From positions 21,246,370 through 21,310,369 of the forward strand of contig NC_031774.1 in NCBI RefSeq assembly GCF_001522545.3: DNA of 64,000 nucleotides. The letters are read 5' to 3'. Shown piece by piece: positions 57,373 to 64,000 of this stretch (within the stretch, counting starts at the first letter, position 1; the number at the start of each line of letters is the position of its first letter). A model generated the notes under the pieces. It had not been told where the DNA came from. It did not search any database and saw only the letters and a list, made by a program, of their open reading frames with translations. Both the position numbers and the translations under genes were made by a program. Origin of the DNA: Parus major. Its lineage: Eukaryota; Chordata; Aves; Passeriformes; Paridae.

Positions 57373-60300
57373 GTAAGGAGCGCCCACAGCCGCCCTTCCC
57401 TTCCTTCCCGACGGCCGCGACTTCTCCGCTGCCGTCCTGGGCGCGACGGGGCGAGCGGCGGGGCCGGTCTCCGGCTGCACTTCCCGACCGCCCTGCGCGG
57501 CCCCAGGGCTGGCCCAGTTTGCCGCGTTGCCGTCGGTGACTGAACTGCAGGTGTTCGAACCCAGCTTTTAAGTAAAGTTTGGGCGTGTGCCACAGGTGCG
57601 GCGATTTTGGATGCAGAACGCAGGGTGTGGATGTGTTGCTAACGCGCACGTTGAGGTGGGCGCGTCGGTCGTGTCTTTGGGCAGCTCGGGTGAGACGAGT
57701 AGCGTTTGGTGGAGCTGACTTGTGTAAGAACTGTCAGTCTCTTATTCATAAAACGCATTATGTGTCTTTGTGTTGCTTTTCAGGGTGAAAACATTGTAAA
57801 ATAAAGAGAAGTAGTGGAAAGGGATGGAGTTAACGGCACAGGGGTTTTAGCAAACATTGAAACCAAAGAGTGCAGAGGCAGAGGAGTACTTTGAAGGTTT
57901 CCAGTCTTGCAGGGGGAACTGTTTTGTTTTTGTGAACGTGCTCAAAACATGTTCCACTCACCTGATTACACCACTCACCATATATCTGCAGTCTGAGCAT
58001 CCTAGGCAAGCTGATTTTTTTTAATCATGAAAAAGAATAGCCAACTGTTTTTGTGCATGTGGCCTCAAAATTCCGTGTCTCAGGTGCACTTCATTGCTCC
58101 TATTCATGAGTGGATTAAAGAAATAAAAATTTCCCCATTGTTTGAATTATGCTGAGTGAAGATTTTGTGTTTCAGGCCCATTTTAAGGCCTGTTTGCATG
58201 TGTAAATAAAACACCTGAAGTGGTGTACTGAAGTTGCTCTTCCGCTTTCTCCCTGGTTTAAAAATCCTGTTTTAATAAAAGTATTTTTTCCTCTTTCCTT
58301 TTTTTTTTTCCCCCTAAAAAAAGTAATACAGAAGGAAGCAGTTTAGCTGCATGGAGCAATTTCTGCTGGTGTGTGATAGGTGTTTGTTGTAGAATTGAGA
58401 AGTTATAGGTGTCATCCTTTCTGATAAAAGAATGTTTTCAGTTCTCTTTGTCTATGTATAACAAATATATGTATATAAATCAGTTCCTGTGCAGTTTTAA
58501 CTTTTAGGTTTGGCAATTTCCTGAAATCTCTGCCAATCATAGGAGAATACTCCAAGGAATGATTCCATATGTTTTTCCTAGCTATGTTTTTAGTATCGTG
58601 ATATTCAATTGAATTGAAGGATCTTTTCTTCTTTCTCTCTTTATTTTAGCGTCTAAGGTACCTGTGGCCAGCAGCGTTGCCCTTGCAGGTGCCAGACCTG
58701 CATGGAGACAGAAAGATCAGCCTCACATTCAAAAGCAGTTTGTCTTTGAAAAGCCATCAGAGGTAAAAATTACAGGGTAAATAGCAAAATCTCATCTGTT
58801 ATTAAGCTTCAAATGATAGGTGAAAATTGTTTGAGGATATAGTCCATTGTTTAAAAGCTGAGCTGAACTTTGAGCTTTTACTAAGCAGAGTTGGGAATTG
58901 TTTTGCATATATGGCAAACAGAAAGTTCATGGTCCCTCTGTTTAGCCTGCTCATAACTACTTTGTTTTTAGAGAGCTAAAAGAGTATGTTCTACTAAATA
59001 TTCAGTGTGCAATGTCTAAGCATGGTTTGAGCTCTTCTTGTTTTTCTCAGATGGGTTATCTGTCTTAACTTGTTACAGGGGAAGAGCATGGGATTTGTTT
59101 TATATACTTTATGTCCTGTTGTTAGCGTTCAGGAACACACATAATCAAGGAATGATTATATGAAGGTGCTTTATTAAGAGCTCTGGGTGTCAGGAGTACA
59201 CATACCCAAATCTGACCCGACTTGGTTTTGAGCTGAACATATTTTATACTCTATCGTTATATAACTTACATATTAATTATTGAACTTATATTGTTCTATT
59301 GTATACATTGATTTCATCAAGCATGGATTTCTCATGGTTCCCCTCAAACCCCTAACATAGTTTCTCATGATTCTTTAAACAATATTTATATCTAATCATA
59401 TCTAACAATTCCATCATTTATCATATACTGACTACACAGGTGCAGTTTCACATGATCTTAGCAAGCACAATTCCTAACATTTCTCAGGGCCTACCTTTAA
59501 CACTTTTCCCAGGGCTTGCCAAGCCTAACTTTGTTTCTAACTCCCTGAATTTTCTATGATTTTAAAATCTTTTTCTATCACTGTCAGCTGATGAAGGATA
59601 TTGTGCTCTATACAGAGCACTTCTTTGCTTGGGGAAAAAATAATCGTGAGCACTTCTTTCTAAGTTAGACTTATTTGAAAGGCTGTCATCTTGGCTCAGA
59701 AGCATTGAAGACAGCCTGGGAAAATTCTCTTTCCCCTGTGGCAGAGACCTGCTATCTCTATGGTACTGTGTTTTGATCCTCTTGTTGGCTCAATGCAGTA
59801 GCTCCTTGCAAATCAGAACTCCACTGAGCTCAGAGAAGAGAAGCATAAATCCCTGATACAACCAGAATGATAGCCAAGGCTGGATTAAATTACTCTGTTT
59901 TTTAACAAAATACAGCTGTCTCAGCTGTGCAGACAGCTTTACAGTGTAAGCTCCTGCTATGTCTGATCTTTTGTGTTTTGCCCATTTGACTGAGGCATGC
60001 AGTTTGTTCATGCTTCTTAGGGTTGCTCTGAATTTTTCCTTACATAAGGATATTTTTGTAAATATAATAAGCATTTTCTTGATTGCAGTTGATAAATAGC
60101 AAGTATTGTGATAATCAAAATAATTTAGAAATCAGTGTCCTTTAGGGGGCACTTGATGGCTAAAAACCAGCCTGCAATGGATACTGCATTTGAGAGTTTC
60201 TGGGACGAGGAGGGAGTGGCTGAGTTTTTTCTCTACTACTGTTTTCTGCTATTTCCCTCTTTCCCTGAGGTGTGTTTTTCTCACTGGCTTATCAGTGTGT

Positions 60301-63300
60301 GGCTACACAGAATCACTAGAGATGACTGTGAGTTCTGTTTGGCTGGAGAGCACCAGATATTTTAAGATTCACTGTGTACTGTCTTGTTCCCTTTCAGGTG
60401 GAGCGCAGGGTTCCTGAGGCAGGTGTGATAGAGTGAGTACCCTACTGGTTTCTCTGTGTGCTTTTTCTGTCATCATGGTCGGTAAGAGTAGAAATTGTGG
60501 ACTTTTAACCCTTTTATCATGAGCTGAGTGTATTACCAGGAGAGCCCAAGTCGATTAACTGGTTTTTATGCCTTTGGTATGGCTGGGAAGCCAGTAATCA
60601 TGCTCAGCTGGACATTCTGGTTCAGCACAATTGCCAGTACGTCTTCTTTGGTTAGCACTGTGCATTTTCCTGGGACAATCCCAGTGTAAACTATGCTGGA
60701 AACTATGCTGGAAATTACTTACTCTGGAATATACCAGAAATATAGTTGGTATGGCACCTTTCAGGGCTCAGAGTTGTAGTTGATAGTAAGTTTCCTACTG
60801 AAGCTGGGTATCTCTATGTCATTTACCCTTTGTGTTGAAATGGGGGTCTTCCCAGGATAACTTTGGCATGAAGTGTGACAAAGTATGGTTTATGGTGGAG
60901 TTAGATACTGAAAATCCAGCTTGGTTCAGTTTGGCTATCTTGGCAGAATTTTCTTTCTCAGTGTACCTATAAAAGCAAACACAGTGATCTGAGTGCAGTC
61001 ATGTATGGTTGTCTCCTTCAGGTTCTCTGTGACGTCCTTCTTTTATTTTTTTCTAAGAGCCCTAAAACTGTACTGAGTCTTTCTTTGGTGAAAGGAGGGA
61101 CAGGAAGAACATGCAAACTCATTTGCTGCCTTACTCTGACCTTTATGTCCAGGACATTATTTCTTCTTTTTTCTAACTTTCTTTTCTTTTTTAAAGAAAA
61201 CTTTATCTAGTCCAGGCCTACAGCAATTCCAGTCTGTGCTGCTCAGTCTAAGATAATTTCTTGTTTGTCTTTCTGATGGCTCTTTCCTTTCTACATCCTC
61301 AGCAAGCCTGGTGTGTATGAGCTCAGCAAGGGACCAACTGGCATTTCTAGGTAAGTGGATGAAATATTACTTGCTTTTGCAGAGTGATGTGGTGATACTC
61401 AGCTTTCTGAAGTCCAGTCTCTGCAGAGGGTTTTGATTTCAGCATTTGCACACTGCACTTCCTGTGCGTCATCTGTTTAGATTACTTCTGGAAATACTTC
61501 TGAGTGACAGGTAGCAGGGACTGAGATGGTTCTGAGCAGCACTGAAGAGAAGAAAAACAAACCTCTTGATATCTGGTGTGTACTGCATCTGGTTCTCTTT
61601 CCAGAGTAAGGACAAGGGTCTGTGTCCATTAGTGTCATGATTCACAGTAAGTTGCTGCTGCAGATTTGGATCAGTATTCCTGTGTTAGCAAGTGTGGGAT
61701 GTCTGTGTTGTACAGTTAAAAGTGGCCCAAAACTTGTAGCTGTAAATTGGAATTGTTTTAAATAAATCTATTAAAGCATTTAACTTTAGGCAATTGTGGT
61801 AACCTCAGGATTGTCCCTTCTGCTTATATGCTGTGCCTTAATTATTTCAGCTTAAGGACACTTCAAAAGAAAACCTACTTATTCTATGATTCCTACTAAC
61901 TAAAATATATTTTACCTTGCTGACTTAGCTGCAATATCAATATTAATCCTCTTTGTTTGAATTTGATAGAAAATTCAAAAAATGCCACGGACATAGTAAT
62001 TTTTTGTGCATTTATTTAATTTCATCTGATTATTGTATTATTTTATTCTTGTGCCTTTATCTCAGTTTCTTCTAAATATGCAAATAAATTTTTAAAACAT
62101 TTTGAAAAGTAAAAACTTTGATCAGCTGGAAGGAGACAATATACACAGTCAGCTGCATTTTCTGGAGTTTGTTTTTGTAATACACCGATGGAAAGTTAAT
62201 AATCAGATTTGAATCTTTTTTCTTAATACCTTTACTATATACTCTTACTGTGACATCTTTAGGGAGTGGAATACTTGTGAGAGTAAACTGTTGTTAGCAG
62301 CATTCCTACTCTGCAGCTCACCACAGTAGCTGTAATTCTTGGATGATTGCTAGTCCAATCAATATATTAGATGTACATAAGGAAATGAAAAAATAGGGCA
62401 CATTAAATATTGTCCTTATGCTAAATACTTTCCTTTGTGCTTTGAAAAAGAGAATAGGAACGGCAGTAGGGATAAAGGGATATCAAATTCTAAGTGATGT
62501 GGAGACAGTGAAAAAAGGGCAATTATTTACTTAATGTTGATTGTATTACCATAATCAGGTCTATCTGATTTATCAGATGTGAAGTTAACAAGCAGAAAGA
62601 TGTCATTTTTCACAGCATATGACTGATTCTGAAATTCATGGTATGTTGTTGGTTGTCATACATTTTTAGAAGTTTTGAAAAGGAATGACATACATTTGGT
62701 GAGGGTAAGACTCAACAGGAGCCCTTCTGTTCTTTTCTTTGCACCTGCTTTTGGCTGGGGTCAGGAACGTGATACTGGGCTTTGACTTTTGATATGATGC
62801 ATTACAGCCACTTTTAACTCCTTTGGGAATCCAAATTCCAATTTCCAAATGAAAATATTTTCCCAAAGCAGATATAGAAATATATATTCCTTCCATTTTT
62901 CTTTTTAATCCTTAGGATTCATTTGATTCCTGGCTTTATTGACTCAGAACAAGCAGACTGGATGTTTGAGCAACTCCTGCAAGACATACCCTGGGGCCAG
63001 CGAACTCACATCAGACAGGGTAAGGAGTGTGTAGACCACCTTTTCAGGTCATTCACAGGTCAATTCCATAGCAGAATCTGTATGTTGTTTAGAATTGGTT
63101 TTAATTTTCAGTATTACCACTTCTTTAAGTTTCTGTACCTATCTGAAGACTACTGCAGCTTATTTTGCAATCTCTAATGACATGTTACTATGGCCAGCTG
63201 AGTGAGATCTTTCCAAATTAAAAATGCCTCTTAAAAATCTTGGAGCTGTATTGTCTCTTCTGTCATCTCCTGTTCTTTTTCTCACTCATTTTTAAAGATT

Positions 63301-64000
63301 AAGTCTGGTCACCATCATACAATCTCCTGCAAATAATGTGTTCTTGGAGATTTCTTTCATGAGGTATATTTTTTGCCTCTTTTACTGAAAATCCCAGCAG
63401 TGAATGTTCCTCTTCCTTTGGCTTTAGTTATTAGTTCCAGTGTGCAACAGAAGAGGCTGCTATTCTGGATTTGTTCACTAAGGGGCACCTATTCCAGCTA
63501 AATTTCACTTTCAGTCAGGAACTGATAATGTATCAGAGTAGTTACTAGATGGGGCTGGAAAATGTCTTCAACATGTGTATTTCTTGGCTGGCAGTAAAGG
63601 GGCAGTATAGTGGAGAATGCTACCTGTCAAGCATGAGAAGTTGTTGCCAAGATAGTCTTTTCACAAGCTGGAAGTATTTTTAAGCTGATGTTTGTGTTAC
63701 ACCACAGAGCACACACATATTTGATAAAATATTGTGTCCAGCCTTGCCACATTTTATTTCTGTAATGTCCCAAGGATGCTACAGCCCTTTCTACTTCACC
63801 TTACCAGTGGATTCATCTTCATCTTGCAACTTATGCCAGCATACTGGGCACCAGAACCAGGTGAATGTAAAACAAGATAAAATTTCAGTTTCATTTGCTA
63901 GCTTTAACTCATCCAGTCCCTGCTCTGTCTGGCATATAGGGGTAAGAAAATGGATATGTTTCCAAGATTTTGACAAGGTAATTCCTCCTGCAGATGCACA
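57303..64000 (+). CDS. ALKBH3: ALKBH3, AlkB-family alpha-ketoglutarate-dependent demethylase (3'-partial)
   Basis: The known enzyme is an Fe(II)/2-oxoglutarate dioxygenase that removes 1-methyladenine and 3-methylcytosine from single-stranded DNA and RNA. Five complete exons join in one frame to 123 residues that are collinear with human ALKBH3 without net gaps, ending at the position of human Glu123 (here Gln). Matching blocks are the start (MAERRQRARVQGGW; human MEEKRRRARVQGAW), FVFEKP (human FVFKEP), GVYELSKGPTGISR, and IPGFIDSEQADWMFEQLLQD, then IPWGQRTHIR. The HxD...H iron ligands and the 2-oxoglutarate Arg are encoded by later exons outside the window, so activity cannot be judged. The start ATG has G at -3 and +4. 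It sits in a CpG island about 1.5 kb after the HSD17B12 poly(A) signal, on the same strand, as in human. Confidence 0.95.
57373..58649 (+). other. ALKBH3: ALKBH3 intron after first coding exon
   Basis: A 1.3-kb intron. Its first 190 bases are still CpG-rich; the rest is AT-rich with T-runs near 58280-58310. No other features are seen. Confidence 0.85.
58650..58762 (+). CDS. ALKBH3: ALKBH3 coding exon 2
   Basis: The 113-base exon follows CTTTATTTTAG and precedes GTAAAA. It encodes an Ala- and Lys/Gln-rich N-terminal region, poorly conserved except for the end (KQFVFEKPSE; human DREFVFKEPQQ). The region is expected to be a disordered tail before the dioxygenase fold. Confidence 0.9.
58763..60397 (+). 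other. ALKBH3: ALKBH3 intron after coding exon 2
   Basis: A 1.6-kb intron holding the probable antisense LTR. The remainder shows nothing recognisable. Confidence 0.85.
59120..59590 (-). mobile_element. Probable solo LTR of an avian endogenous retrovirus, antisense
   Basis: Read on the minus strand, the block has an LTR-like layout: an A/T-rich U3-like part, then GGTTTTGAG-type and GTGTACTCCTGACACCC segments, AATAAAG (complement at 59171-59177) and an end in GCTAACA about 55 bases later. It resembles LTRs I associate with songbird introns. No internal retroviral genes are attached. Target-site duplications and the right boundary could not be fixed. It lies in ALKBH3 intron 2, opposite to the gene. 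Confidence 0.45.
60398..60432 (+). CDS. ALKBH3: ALKBH3 coding exon 3
   Basis: The 35-base exon lies between CCCTTTCAG and GTGAGT. It encodes VERRVPEAGVI plus two bases of a split Asp. Human has VVRRAPEPRVID at this place. Confidence 0.9.
60433..61302 (+). other. ALKBH3: ALKBH3 intron after coding exon 3
   Basis: An 870-base intron. It contains a small tandem AAACTATGCTGG duplication near 60690-60712 and nothing else of note. Confidence 0.88.
61303..61350 (+). CDS. ALKBH3: ALKBH3 coding exon 4
   Basis: The 48-base exon lies between ATCCTCAG and GTAAGT. It completes Asp and encodes KPGVYELSKGPTGIS plus two bases of Arg. It is close to human REGVYEISLSPTGVSR. Confidence 0.93.
61351..62915 (+). 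other. ALKBH3: ALKBH3 intron after coding exon 4
   Basis: A 1.6-kb AT-rich intron without recognisable elements. Confidence 0.88.
62916..63019 (+). CDS. ALKBH3: ALKBH3 coding exon 5
   Basis: The 104-base exon follows AATCCTTAG and precedes GTAAGG. It completes Arg and encodes IHLIPGFIDSEQADWMFEQL, then LQDIPWGQRTHIRQ. This is the entry to the AlkB fold (human CLYPGFVDVKEADWILEQLC). The last base starts the next codon (phase 1). Confidence 0.95.
63020..63993 (+). other. ALKBH3: ALKBH3 intron after coding exon 5
   Basis: A 974-base intron if the acceptor at 63993 is right. No repeat or gene is recognised. Confidence 0.6.
63994..64000 (+). CDS. ALKBH3: Probable start of ALKBH3 coding exon 6 (cut by window edge)
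   Basis: TTCCTCCTGCAG ending at 63993 is a good 3' splice site, and seven bases follow. With the G left over from exon 5 they read GAT GCA CA, that is Asp-Ala-(Gln or His). Human has Asp at exactly this position (IRED, then IT). Only the Asp and the splice context support the call. Confidence 0.55.

Larger units (their letters stand above)
57020..57560 (+). promoter_or_regulatory. ALKBH3: CpG-island promoter of ALKBH3
   Basis: This is a dense GC/CpG block around the first coding exon, with several GGGCGG (Sp1-type) boxes, two of them inside a 34-bp duplicated segment (57183-57216 and 57235-57268). No TATA box is visible. ATGGCGG at the start codon resembles a YY1 core. The transcription start cannot be fixed from sequence alone. 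Confidence 0.8.

Noticed and set aside
57036..57593. Open frames of 93-185 residues on the minus strand across the ALKBH3 CpG island
   Set aside because: High GC removes stop codons in every frame. The translations are Pro/Arg/Ala-rich and unlike any protein I know, and they overlap the real first exon of ALKBH3.
1..64000. CRISPR arrays, operons, tRNA or rRNA genes, or a mobile defence-type system
   Set aside because: The window is vertebrate intron-rich DNA. No regularly spaced repeats, cloverleaf-type RNA genes or clustered compact ORFs are present.

Overview
The window is vertebrate nuclear DNA, most probably from a bird and perhaps a songbird. It is intron-rich, has GT-AG splice sites throughout, carries two CR1 LINE 3' ends of avian type, and has one probable LTR in antisense orientation. 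It holds parts of two protein-coding genes in tandem on the + strand: HSD17B12 (very-long-chain 3-oxoacyl-CoA reductase / 17-beta-hydroxysteroid dehydrogenase 12) and ALKBH3 (AlkB-family nucleic-acid demethylase). The same neighbours occur in the same order and orientation at human 11p11.2, so this is conserved synteny, not an accessory region.

Layout. 1-4415 is the end of HSD17B12 intron 1; the first coding exon lies upstream of the window. Ten coding exons follow at 4416-4462, 8840-8915, 22493-22603, 27270-27334, 28304-28348, 38393-38427, 43810-43891, 47234-47299, 53783-53932 and 54085-54189 (stop TAA). Phases agree at every junction. They give 260 contiguous residues, one more than the matching stretch of the human protein. 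A 3'UTR of about 1.6 kb ends near an AATAAA at 55740. A short intergenic gap of about 1.3 kb holds a CR1 copy and an AT-rich microsatellite. ALKBH3 starts in a CpG island (about 57020-57560; ATG at 57303) and continues with exons at 58650-58762, 60398-60432, 61303-61350 and 62916-63019. A sixth exon probably begins at 63994, seven bases before the window ends, so the catalytic dioxygenase core lies outside.

The two genes have unrelated jobs: HSD17B12 does the first reduction step of fatty-acid elongation in the ER, and ALKBH3 removes alkyl damage from nucleic acids. I see no operon-like or shared function. About 97% of the window is intron, UTR or spacer, and I found no additional protein gene, tRNA, rRNA or recognisable small RNA in it.

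I did not find a new biological system. The points most worth a second look are: an Asp-to-Val change at the conserved cofactor-side position of HSD17B12, next to a one-residue insertion; an intronic CpG island with a perfect CTCF-consensus match just upstream of the NNxG exon; a diverged 32-bp element present twice in intron 3; an exact copy of the exon 7 splice donor 125 bp downstream within a cluster of AP-1 motifs; three RFX X-box-like motifs in introns 4, 7 and 9, two of them identical; and a 34-bp duplication in the ALKBH3 promoter. These are sequence observations; all functional readings of them are inference.
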